Source: an uncultured Collinsella sp. (lineage in GTDB: Bacteria > Actinomycetota > Coriobacteriia > Coriobacteriales > Coriobacteriaceae). From it: DNA of 36,857 nt. A program made the translations under genes and the position numbers. The stretch lies in the NCBI GenBank assembly GCA_934654625.1, contig CAKUGM010000013.1:1-36857 (forward strand), in the 5' to 3' direction. The notes under the pieces were generated by a model. The model was given only the letters and a program-made list of their open reading frames with translations. It did no database searches and was not told the DNA's origin. Below, piece by piece: positions 24,689 to 31,950 of the stretch (position 1 is its first letter; each line of letters starts with the position of its first letter).

Positions 24689-24769
24689 AGTGTCCTCCTT
24701 ACGGTTGGAAACCCATCTATGCACGGCGCGGGGCGCAGGCCATCCGCGCGGGTTGCCGATGCTTGGGCG

Positions 24770-26020
24770 CTAAGGCCTCGGAGTGCCGCAGTTGCTGCAG
24801 AACTTGCCGTTGTTCTCGGTGCCACAGTTGGGGCAGTACCATTTGGTGGGAGCCGGTGCCGGTGCGGGGCTGCCGCATTCAGAACAGAACTTGCCCGTGT
24901 TGGTGGCGCCACAGCTGCAAGTCCAACCACCTGCTGCCGGGGCGGGTGCCGGCACCGGAGCGGGAGCTGCCTGCTGGACAGGCATCGGCTGCGGCTGGGC
25001 TGCTGCCTGCTGCGCCTGGCCCGCGGCGAAGAGCTGGGTCGCGTTCATGCCGCCCATGCCGCCTGCCATACCCATGCCCATGAAGCCGGCCATGGCACCG
25101 TTGGGGTTCGAGGCCGCTGCACGCATGGCGTCGCTCTGGGCGCTTGCGAGGTTCGCTGCCGCCATGGTCGGGTCGCGCATGACCGCTGCCTTCTGCAGGT
25201 CCTTGATCATCTGCTCGTCTTCTTGCGAAGCCGCGATGGAGTTCACGCCAAAGCTCACGATCTCCACGCCGCGCAGGTCGCGCCAGTCGGCCGAGAGCAC
25301 ATCGTTCAGCGCGCGAGCGACCTCGGTGGTGTGGCCGGGGATGGCACTGTAGCGAATGCCCATCTCGGAAATCCTGGCAAATGCCGGCTGAAGCGCCGTG
25401 AGCAGCTCGGACTTGAGCTGGCTGTCGATTTTGTCGCGCGTGTAGTCTTCGGTCACGTTGCCGCAGACGTTGGTGTAGAACAGCAGCGGGTTGGTGATGC
25501 GATAGGAGTACTCGCCGTTGCAGCGAACGGAGATGTCGACATCGAGGCCGATGTTGTTGTCGACCACGCGGAAGGGGACCGGTGCGGCGGTGCCGTACTT
25601 GTTGCCGATGATCTCCTTCATGTTGATGAAGTAGACGCGCTGGTCCTTGCCGGCATCGCCGCCAAAGGTGAAGCGGCTGCCGATGCGCGCGAACGTATCT
25701 TTGATGGCGTCGCCAAGGTTGCCCGAGAACACACTGGGTTCGCTGCCGGTATCGAAGACGAACTTGCCGGGCTCGAGGGCGACTTCGATGATCTTGCCGT
25801 CCTGCACCACGAGCATGCCCTGGCCGTCGTTGACGGCGATGACGGAGCCGTTCGAGATGACGTTGTCCTCGCCGTGGACGTTCGAGCTGCGATCGCCGGT
25901 GCGCTTGCAGCCTTTGCAGGCCAAGACATCAGCGGGCATCGATTCACAGTAGATATACTCTTTCCACTGGTCGGCCATGACGCCGCCGGCAGCTCCCATT
26001 CCAGCCTTCAAGAGTCCCAT
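24770..26020 (-). CDS. SPFH-domain protein with C-terminal zinc ribbons (YdjI/COG4260-like)
   Basis: A 416-residue protein. Residues about 15-290 form an SPFH (stomatin/prohibitin-like) domain of the virion-core-like COG4260 group, beginning ADQWKEYIYCESMPADVLAC. A Met/Gly/Ala-rich stretch and a Pro/Ala/Gln-rich linker follow (about 300-365), then two zinc ribbons: CSCG...FCSECG and CPNCG...FCSNCG at the very C-terminus. There is no membrane segment, so it would assemble on the inner face of the membrane, as YdjI does with the Bacillus PspA/YdjGHI group, which responds to envelope stress. That role is inferred from family knowledge. The upstream genes also carry zinc-binding domains. Confidence 0.87.
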   Translation of the reverse strand: MGLLKAGMGAAGGVMADQWKEYIYCESMPADVLACKGCKRTGDRSSNVHGEDNVISNGSVIAVNDGQGMLVVQDGKIIEVALEPGKFVFDTGSEPSVFSGNLGDAIKDTFARIGSRFTFGGDAGKDQRVYFINMKEIIGNKYGTAAPVPFRVVDNNIGLDVDISVRCNGEYSYRITNPLLFYTNVCGNVTEDYTRDKIDSQLKSELLTALQPAFARISEMGIRYSAIPGHTTEVARALNDVLSADWRDLRGVEIVSFGVNSIAASQEDEQMIKDLQKAAVMRDPTMAAANLASAQSDAMRAAASNPNGAMAGFMGMGMAGGMGGMNATQLFAAGQAQQAAAQPQPMPVQQAAPAPVPAPAPAAGGWTCSCGATNTGKFCSECGSPAPAPAPTKWYCPNCGTENNGKFCSNCGTPRP

Positions 26021-26066
26021 AGCAGTTTTCCTTTCCTATCGGGGGTGGGTACGGGTCGGATAGTGC

Positions 26067-27383
26067 CTACTTCTTCTGTTGCTTCATCTCGACGCGGGTC
26101 TCGGTGCGGATGAAGGTATCGCTTTCGTCTGTGAGGTCGAACTGTCCGCAGTAGCTATCGGCGTTCGTCGCCTCGACTGCGGTCTTGAGCTGGCCCACCA
26201 AGAACAAGTCGGCGATGCCTGCAATCACGAGGGGGATGATGATGTTGACGAGAATGCCCTCGAGGTCGAAGTCGAGATACGCCATATCAAAAGCGTTCGA
26301 GCCAAAGCAGGCAAAGCGCGTGATAACAAACGCCACGATAAAGAAGATCAGCGTGGCGAGCGCGAGCTTGGGCTTGGAGCAGGGGAGTTCGCCCACCATG
26401 CGGCCCGTCTGCCCGTTCATGGCGAACAGGTAGTTCTTGCCGTTCCACGAGGTGGAGAGCATCCAGACGGGGAAGAGCGCGTAGTCGGCATCCTCCCAGT
26501 CGTAATCGAGGTCCTGGCTCATGAGGGACGCGGTGTTGTAGGAGCTGACGGTCTGCCTAAAGGCCGAGATCAAGCTGCCTTCCATGCGCTTTTCGGCGCG
26601 GTTCCTGCAGACACTGCTGTCCTCGTCGTAGCGATTGGCGATAAATCCGGGCATGTACGCTACCGAGAACGGGCGCAACGAGCTGTAGTCAAAGGGCTCG
26701 ATAGCATCCATGTGGCCATCGGGCATTTTGGTCGAACCGTCGACGGGCACGCGCTCGAACGACATGTTTCCCTTGCGGTACGCGTCGTAGTGCTTGATGG
26801 TCGTGACGGTGCGGTCGGAGTACTCGGTCACGCGGTGGTTTTCGGCATCGAAGTGCACCTCGCCGTCCACATGTGCCCCGTAGAGCCAAAACGGCACGTA
26901 GACGCCCTGGACCTCGTCGATATGGTTGCCGGAGATAAAGCTCTTAGGGAGCAAGATCTTGCCTTTGTAATGCTCTTGGAGAGCGGAAAGGGCGTCTTTG
27001 CGCTCGAGCTTGAACGGAATCACGAGGTCGGGGGAGAATGCGCCCGAAAGCTGGCCGGGCGCTACGGCGGGGTTGCCGCAGTAAGGGCAGGTGGTGACGG
27101 CGACGGTGCCGTCCGAGATCAGCTCTGCGCCGCAGGAGGAGCAGATGTAGCCCGCATTTTGACCGAGCATCTCGGCTTCGCTGGGCGCTGCGCTCGGTTC
27201 CGATGCGGGCGCAGCGCTCGCCTTGGCATCTGCCTTTGCCTGACGCTCGCGGTAGAGAGCCTCAACCTCTGCAACCTCAAAGCGAGAATCGCAGTAGTCG
27301 CACGCCAGCTTTTGCTCTGCGCTCGAAAAATGCAGAGGTCCGCCGCACGCGGGGCATTGATAATTGACGCTCTCGTTTGCCAT
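26067..27383 (-). CDS. zinc-ribbon membrane protein (YdjG-like)
   Basis: A 438-residue protein. An N-terminal zinc ribbon (CPACGG about residues 10-15, CDYCDS about 29-34) and a second one (CSSCG and CPYCGN, about 82-102) precede a soluble beta-rich region (FKLERKDALSALQEHYKGKI, then YVPFWLYGAHVDGEV). Two membrane helices lie near the C-terminus (LATLIFFIVAFVITRFACF and ILVNIIIPLVIAGIADLFLVG). The composition matches the TFIIB-ribbon/YdjG-like partners of SPFH proteins. It is 46 bp upstream of the SPFH gene and 24 bp downstream of the DUF4428 gene, so the three are one transcript. Likely it anchors the SPFH assembly at the membrane; biochemical role unknown. Confidence 0.82.
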   Translation of the reverse strand: MANESVNYQCPACGGPLHFSSAEQKLACDYCDSRFEVAEVEALYRERQAKADAKASAAPASEPSAAPSEAEMLGQNAGYICSSCGAELISDGTVAVTTCPYCGNPAVAPGQLSGAFSPDLVIPFKLERKDALSALQEHYKGKILLPKSFISGNHIDEVQGVYVPFWLYGAHVDGEVHFDAENHRVTEYSDRTVTTIKHYDAYRKGNMSFERVPVDGSTKMPDGHMDAIEPFDYSSLRPFSVAYMPGFIANRYDEDSSVCRNRAEKRMEGSLISAFRQTVSSYNTASLMSQDLDYDWEDADYALFPVWMLSTSWNGKNYLFAMNGQTGRMVGELPCSKPKLALATLIFFIVAFVITRFACFGSNAFDMAYLDFDLEGILVNIIIPLVIAGIADLFLVGQLKTAVEATNADSYCGQFDLTDESDTFIRTETRVEMKQQKK

Positions 27384-27407
27384 GATCGGTCCTTCCCGGG
27401 TGTCGCG

Positions 27408-28145
27408 TTATGCGCCGATGGCGCCGCCGCAGTATTCGCAGCGGCCGCTGGCATCGGGGATGGTGGTAGCGCCGCAGAAGGGGCATGTCACCGCGGTCTT
27501 GGGGGTCTGGGCGGCAACGACGCTGTCGCGGGTCTCCTGGCGCAGCTGCACCAGGGCGTCGCGGATCTCGTTTGTCTGGCGCTCCGCCTCGCGGTATTCG
27601 ATGGAGCCGCGCTGCTCGATGGTCGAGTCGTTGACACGCAGGTTGATCTCGGTGAAGTACGGCGTGTTGACATGGATCGTGACATGGAAGTCGTAGTCGA
27701 GGTCGTAGCGCGGGGGATTGTAGCTTACGCGCTCGCCGTCCTTGTTTTCACGGTACTGCTCGGTGCGATGCTCCTCGATTTCCGTATCGCAGCCCAATAC
27801 CTGGGTGAACTCGATGATGTCGGGGTTGGCGTCGCGCCAACGGGTCTGCGAGGTGATGATCAGGAGCTTTGCGTCCTCATCGAGCATGATGTTGGTGCGC
27901 CCGGCCGAAAACGTGCGCGTGGGGTTAAAGGAGACCAGACGCTGGGCGTTCGCTTCGCGATAGGCGAGCTGCTCGCGGATGTCGTCTACGGTGCTTGAGC
28001 GATGGCCATGGAAGAAGGGCGAGAGCTTGCCCGCGCATTCCTTACACAGGTAGCCTTCGTTGATCTTGGTCTTTCCCAGAAGTCCCAGTTCGGTACCGCA
28101 GATCGCGCACTCTTTCTTCTCGAACATCTTGTCGAAGAAGCCCAT
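27408..28145 (-). CDS. DUF4428-domain zinc-ribbon protein
   Basis: A 245-residue soluble protein, first gene of the SPFH operon. The N-terminal DUF4428 module contains CAICGTELGLLGKTKI and LCKECAGKL, a four-cysteine zinc site. The middle (about 55-190) is a beta-rich region of PH-like appearance with HVTIHVNTPYFTEINLRVND. A second zinc ribbon closes the protein: CPFCGATTIPDASGRCEYCG. ATG 28145 has GGAGG six bases upstream; a TTG 12 bases earlier is inside the ribosome site. DUF4428 proteins commonly occur with SPFH and zinc-ribbon proteins, but their function is unknown. No confident promoter is seen in the 213 bp upstream. Confidence 0.83.
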   Translation of the reverse strand: MGFFDKMFEKKECAICGTELGLLGKTKINEGYLCKECAGKLSPFFHGHRSSTVDDIREQLAYREANAQRLVSFNPTRTFSAGRTNIMLDEDAKLLIITSQTRWRDANPDIIEFTQVLGCDTEIEEHRTEQYRENKDGERVSYNPPRYDLDYDFHVTIHVNTPYFTEINLRVNDSTIEQRGSIEYREAERQTNEIRDALVQLRQETRDSVVAAQTPKTAVTCPFCGATTIPDASGRCEYCGGAIGA

Positions 28146-28358
28146 GGCAGCCTCCAATCATCTTGATTGCTCTTTGCTTTAGATGATGGAGGTGCGCGGG
28201 CTTTTGCACGATGCCCCTGCGGCCCGAGGTGCACAACCCAGTGGGACATATGGCCCAATGTGATGGGCAATTGAGGGATATAGGGCTATGAGCTGGGAAA
28301 ACGTATCAATATGGCAACGTTTGCCCGCGGTCCTCGACGGTATGGAATGCGCTGCGCT

Positions 28359-29342
28359 CTAGCCGATGGGATCGCGGTAGAAGCCGCCGTAAAAATCCTC
28401 GGTACGCAGGACGTTGATCACGGCGCGCTCGTCTTGGGTGCGCACGAGCGCCACGATGTCGCCCACCTCATAGGACGAGACGACGGTTGAGATGAGCCAG
28501 TACTGCTTGCCGCTGTAGCCGCCTGTCGCCTCGATACACGATGAGCCATGGCGGTAATGCTTGCTATAGGCTTCGAGCACCTGATGGGGCTTGGACGTGG
28601 TGATCTGCAGTGTCATGCGGTCGTAGCGGTGATAGAACGTCTCGATCGTCTTGGTCGAGATGAACTGGAAGATGATCGAATAAGCGGCGAGGTCCCAGCC
28701 GAACATGGCGCCAAAGATGCAGATGACGGCGCAGTTGCCCGCGAATATCAACCCCCAGATGGAATGGCCGGTGCGGTTGGAGACCATCAACGAGATGAAG
28801 TCGGTGCCGGCTGTGGAGGCTCCGCCCTTGAGGGCGAGCGCGATGGAAAGGCCGTAGAGGAATCCTCCGAACACAACCTCGAGCAGGATGTTGTGGAAGG
28901 GCGGCAGGATGTGCATCTCGGTAAAGGTGCGCAGGAAAAACGACGACAAAAAGACCTGCGCCATGGAGAAGAGCACAAAGCGGCGGTTGATGGAGCGCCA
29001 GCAGATCGCCGCGACGGGGATGTTCAAGGCGAGCATGCCCACAAAGGTGGGGAAGGAGAATCCCACAAGAGAGGTGATGCGGTCGATCAAAATGGCAAGA
29101 CCGGTAAAGCCGCTGGACAGAAGGTTCGCCGGATTTACAAAGGCGCGGATGGTGAACGCCTGCAGCAGGGCGGACAAAAAGACGGAACTTGCGGTGATCA
29201 AGTTGCGCACGAATGCGATGCGGCGCAAACGACGGAGCTTTTCGAATTCTTCGCTTAAGCTGGGAAGATGCGAGCGCCCTTCTTTGTCGGCGCCCTTCTT
29301 GCTGGAAGGTGATGTTTTCTTCGGGTCTATGTCCGTTTGCAT
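28359..29342 (-). CDS. YitT-family membrane protein (DUF161 and DUF2179)
   Basis: A 327-residue membrane protein. After a charged N-terminal tail of about 40 residues, five or so helices span residues 45-235, with the family motif GGASTAGTDFIS. The cytoplasmic C-terminal DUF2179 domain follows (about 245-325), including YDRMTLQITTSKPHQVLEA and ISTVVSSYEVGDIVALV. Members in Bacillus have been called YitT; substrate and direction of transport are not established, though DUF2179 is a ferredoxin-like ligand-binding fold. The gene lies upstream of the DUF4428 operon on the same strand, 213 bp away, and is probably separate. A weak ribosome site (AAGGGAAAG) precedes the ATG. Confidence 0.87.
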   Translation of the reverse strand: MQTDIDPKKTSPSSKKGADKEGRSHLPSLSEEFEKLRRLRRIAFVRNLITASSVFLSALLQAFTIRAFVNPANLLSSGFTGLAILIDRITSLVGFSFPTFVGMLALNIPVAAICWRSINRRFVLFSMAQVFLSSFFLRTFTEMHILPPFHNILLEVVFGGFLYGLSIALALKGGASTAGTDFISLMVSNRTGHSIWGLIFAGNCAVICIFGAMFGWDLAAYSIIFQFISTKTIETFYHRYDRMTLQITTSKPHQVLEAYSKHYRHGSSCIEATGGYSGKQYWLISTVVSSYEVGDIVALVRTQDERAVINVLRTEDFYGGFYRDPIG

Positions 29343-29396
29343 GTATATGCTTTCCCTTGCAAAACCATCCGTGCTGCCGGGTTATTCGGCAACAAA

Positions 29397-29444
29397 ACTA
29401 TAACAACGCCCGCGACGGCAGCGCTAGGCGAAACGTCGCGGGCG
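29397..29444 (-). terminator. terminator of the nicotinamidase-like gene
   Basis: CGCCCGCGAC (29407-29416) pairs with GTCGCGGGCG (29435-29444). On the minus strand the stem is followed by TTGTTATAGTTTTG, a broken T-rich tract. Confidence 0.65.
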
Positions 29445-29474
29445 GTATTGAATCGTATGCGAGTGAACAGGCGT

Positions 29475-30020
29475 CTATTCCACCGAGTCGTTAATGACCT
29501 CCACCTGGCAGCTGCACAGGGTGGAAAGGGCCGCCTTGTGACTGGCGGGGGTGACGCCGGCGCAAAGTGACGCATCGACCGTGAGCGGGACCTCGGGAAT
29601 CCAGCCCTTGATAAGAAGAGCGTTGCTGACTACGCAGATGTCGGTGCACAGGCCGATGAGCTCGATGGACTCGATAGGTTCGGCGACGTTTTCCTCGGCG
29701 AGCCACATGGCAAGGTCGAGCGATCCGAAGGCCGTCTTCTCGAAAACGAAGGAGTTGCGCTCGTCGCGTATTTCTTGCAGCTCGGTCATGAGCTCCCAAC
29801 CCGGCGTGCCGTGCAGGCAGTGCTCGACGGGGAGATTCTTGCCCTCTTGAGTCTGGAGGTAATCGCTGTAGTGCGTGTCCTTGGTGAACACGACGGTGCC
29901 GTCAAAGGCTTTTGCCCGCGCGGCAACACTTGCCACGATGGCCTGCGCCTCGGGCGTTCCCAGTGCGCCATCGACAAAATCGTGCTGCATGTCTACGACA
30001 ACCAAATACCTCTGACCCAT
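29475..30020 (-). CDS. nicotinamidase-related cysteine hydrolase (isochorismatase family)
   Basis: A 181-residue soluble hydrolase. The catalytic triad of the family is visible: Asp10 in VVVDMQHDF, Lys95 in FEKTAF and the nucleophile Cys129 in LCTDICV, preceded by the usual cis-peptide stretch. DTHYSDY (48-54) and HCLHGTPGWEL (67-77) correspond to the metal-binding and substrate regions of PncA-type nicotinamidases, which makes nicotinamide deamidation in NAD salvage the best guess; other small amides or isochorismatase-like substrates remain possible. ATG 30020 has GAGGAGGGG upstream; an ATG five codons earlier overlaps that site. It is monocistronic, divergent from the 54-aa gene. Confidence 0.85.
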   Translation of the reverse strand: MGQRYLVVVDMQHDFVDGALGTPEAQAIVASVAARAKAFDGTVVFTKDTHYSDYLQTQEGKNLPVEHCLHGTPGWELMTELQEIRDERNSFVFEKTAFGSLDLAMWLAEENVAEPIESIELIGLCTDICVVSNALLIKGWIPEVPLTVDASLCAGVTPASHKAALSTLCSCQVEVINDSVE

Positions 30021-30265
30021 GATGCCCCTCCTCATACGCGGATGTATCTGGAATAGTACACCCCGCCATCGCGATGCCGTCGCGCATGATGCCAGCTATC
30101 GGTGAATGTTCAAAAAGTTTAGGCGACAAAAGGCAGCAGGTTAATTCCGGTGCCTGGCGAACCTTACGAAAAGGCAAGCGGCGTGTAAGGTTAATCGATG
30201 GCACGGGCGGTGCTTGCGCGCGAGTATGGATGGTAAGCCAAGACCTTGTTTGAAAGGGGAACGCC

Positions 30266-30430
30266 ATGAATGCGCGTGGACCGTATGACATCGACCTCTA
30301 TGCCGACGATGCTGCGGAGATGCAAGGTAATCCCTTTGTGACGTTGGGCAGCAGGCTGTGCTGCCTTGTCGCCATGGCCGTGCTGTGCCTGGGCGTGATC
30401 GTGATGCTGTGGAAGGCCTCGGGTCGCTAG
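30266..30430 (+). CDS. small single-pass membrane protein, 54 aa
   Basis: This short frame is likely real. AAGGGGA lies eight bases upstream of ATG 30266. The product has an acidic N-terminal half (ending DDAAEMQGNPF) and one hydrophobic helix (LCCLVAMAVLCLGVIVMLW, residues 31-49), followed by the short tail KASGR. It has no family I recognise. It is on the same strand as and 138 bp before the SotB-like exporter, which has its own promoter-like hairpin, so the link is uncertain. An eight-base inverted repeat AACCTTAC/GTAAGGTT (30160-30192) lies about 75 bases upstream. A single-helix peptide of this kind could modulate a membrane partner, but no partner is evident. Confidence 0.6.
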   Translation: MNARGPYDIDLYADDAAEMQGNPFVTLGSRLCCLVAMAVLCLGVIVMLWKASGR

Positions 30431-30507
30431 GAGAGGCGGCTGCCGCTTTGCGCTGCAGGGTATGTGACTTCTTATAGCGCGTCTTCATTGAGATTCATCC
30501 TCTGCCG

Positions 30508-30531
30508 GCCTGCGCGTATAATCGCGCAGGC
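30508..30531 (+). promoter_or_regulatory. promoter -10 box held in a hairpin loop, upstream of SotB-like gene
   Basis: GCCTGCGCG (30508-30516) and CGCGCAGGC (30523-30531) are perfect inverted repeats and the six bases between them are exactly TATAAT. A -35 at 30494-30499 (TTCATC) is poor. The repeat arms may be a repressor operator overlapping the promoter. It lies 38 bases before the GTG start. Confidence 0.65.
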
Positions 30532-30568
30532 ATTGATGGATACATGACGGTACGGTGGAGGAAAACCT

Positions 30569-31750
30569 GTGGCGCAACGCGGAATCACGATACGGCAATG
30601 GCTGCCATTGATTGGCCTTACCTGTGCGGCTTTTATCTTCAACACGTCCGAGTTCATGCCCATCGGCCTTCTGACCGATATCGCTGCGTCCTTTCATATC
30701 AGCGAGGCCGCGACGGGCGTGATGATCTCGGTCTACGCTTGGGGCGTCATGCTGCTCTCGTTGCCGCTCATGGTGTTTGCCTCGCGCTTCGACCTGCGCC
30801 GCCTGCTCCTTGCGGTGATCGCGCTGTTTTCCTGTGGGCAATTTCTCTCGGCCGTGGCACCGACGTTTCTCATTTTGGTTTTGGCGCGCTTGGTGGTCGC
30901 TGCCGCGCATGCCATCTTTTGGTCCATCGCATCGGTGATGGCAGCGCGTCTGGTCGATACCGAGCATGGGGCGCTGGCACTCTCGATGGTCGCCACGGGT
31001 TCGTCTATCGCGCAGATCTTCGGTCTGCCGCTGGGGCGCGCTATCGGCCTTGCCGTGGGCTGGCGCATGACCTTTTGCGTTGTGGGCGCGGTTTCTGCGA
31101 CGGTACTGGTGTACCAGGCGGTCGTGTTTCCGACCATGCCCGCAGGCGAGCGCTTTACCCTGGGGCAGCTTCCCTCGCTCATGCGCAACCGCGTGCTGCT
31201 CGCCCTCTATGCCGTGACCATTTTCATGTCCTGCTCGTATTACGTGGGCTACAGCTATATCGAGCCGTTTATGCAGCAGGTGGCGCATCTTGATGCCGCC
31301 GTCATCACCATGGCGCTTACCGTTTTTGGCTTTGCGGGCCTGCTGGGGTCCATTTCATTCTCTCGCTTTTTCGATGGGCATCGTTTTGGCTTTTTGCTCA
31401 CCATGATCGGCGGGCTTGCGTTGTCCCTCCTGCTTATGCACGCGGCGTCGATCTCGCTCGTGACCGTGTTTGCCCTGTGCGTGCTTTGGGGCCTGTGCGC
31501 CACCGCGTTTAACGTGGCGTTTCAGGCAGAGGTCATCTCGTTTACGCAGGCCTCGGCAAGTGCTGTCGCCATGTCGATTTTCTCGGGTCTGTTCAATTTG
31601 GGCATTGGCTGCGGTACGGCTATCGGCGGTGCTGTGGTGTCGCGGGGCGCCATCGCGAGTATCGGCTATGTAGGCGCGGCTATTGGCGTCTTGGGCGTTA
31701 TTTGCACGGTGGCCTGGCTGTTTCCAGCCATGAGGCGTGCTCGCGGATAG
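30569..31750 (+). CDS. SotB-like MFS exporter (DHA1 family)
   Basis: A 393-residue transporter with twelve hydrophobic segments. The first helix reads CAAFIFNTSEFMPIGLLTDI, close to the start of E. coli SotB/AraJ-type sugar-efflux proteins, and motif A-like and FxxxG segments follow. Family members export sugars or sugar alcohols, or drugs; the substrate here is not predictable. The start is GTG 30569 with GGAGG at 30556-30560; no ATG in the right place exists. Upstream is a perfect inverted repeat enclosing a TATAAT box, so control by a local regulator is likely although none is adjacent. The gene is followed by 200 bp before the XRE-aminotransferase gene. Confidence 0.87.
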   Translation: MAQRGITIRQWLPLIGLTCAAFIFNTSEFMPIGLLTDIAASFHISEAATGVMISVYAWGVMLLSLPLMVFASRFDLRRLLLAVIALFSCGQFLSAVAPTFLILVLARLVVAAAHAIFWSIASVMAARLVDTEHGALALSMVATGSSIAQIFGLPLGRAIGLAVGWRMTFCVVGAVSATVLVYQAVVFPTMPAGERFTLGQLPSLMRNRVLLALYAVTIFMSCSYYVGYSYIEPFMQQVAHLDAAVITMALTVFGFAGLLGSISFSRFFDGHRFGFLLTMIGGLALSLLLMHAASISLVTVFALCVLWGLCATAFNVAFQAEVISFTQASASAVAMSIFSGLFNLGIGCGTAIGGAVVSRGAIASIGYVGAAIGVLGVICTVAWLFPAMRRARG

Positions 31751-31850
31751 AACGGTTGGCGGGGGCGTACTTACTCCTTTGCAGATACACGCGAGTCGTA
31801 TCTTCTGTGTCGTCCCTGTGGAAGAACGCCGTTTGCCAGGAAAGTTTCAA

Positions 31851-31949
31851 AATTGAACCTTTTTTCTCGTTCAAGTCGTATACTGCCATCTAAATTGAAC
31901 TTTTGAGATGCACTGCAGCTTGAAAGTTCAATTTAAGAGGAGATTGAAC
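31851..31949 (+). promoter_or_regulatory. palindromic operator array of the XRE-aminotransferase gene
   Basis: TAAATTGAACTTT (31891-31903) and AAAGTTCAATTTA (31923-31935) are perfect 13-base inverted repeats, 19 bases apart. Further TTGAAC/GTTCAA half-sites lie at 31853-31858, 31869-31874 and 31944-31949, the last between the ribosome site and the start codon. A good -10, TATACT, sits at 31879-31884. Five half-sites in 97 bases strongly suggest autoregulation by the DNA-binding domain encoded just downstream. That protein-site pairing is inference. Confidence 0.72.
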
Positions 31950-31950
31950 T

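Noticed and set aside
30160..30192. Inverted repeat AACCTTAC/GTAAGGTT upstream of the 54-aa gene
   Set aside because: It could be an operator or a hairpin, but at eight bases with a 17-base gap and no clear promoter nearby it is not enough to call.
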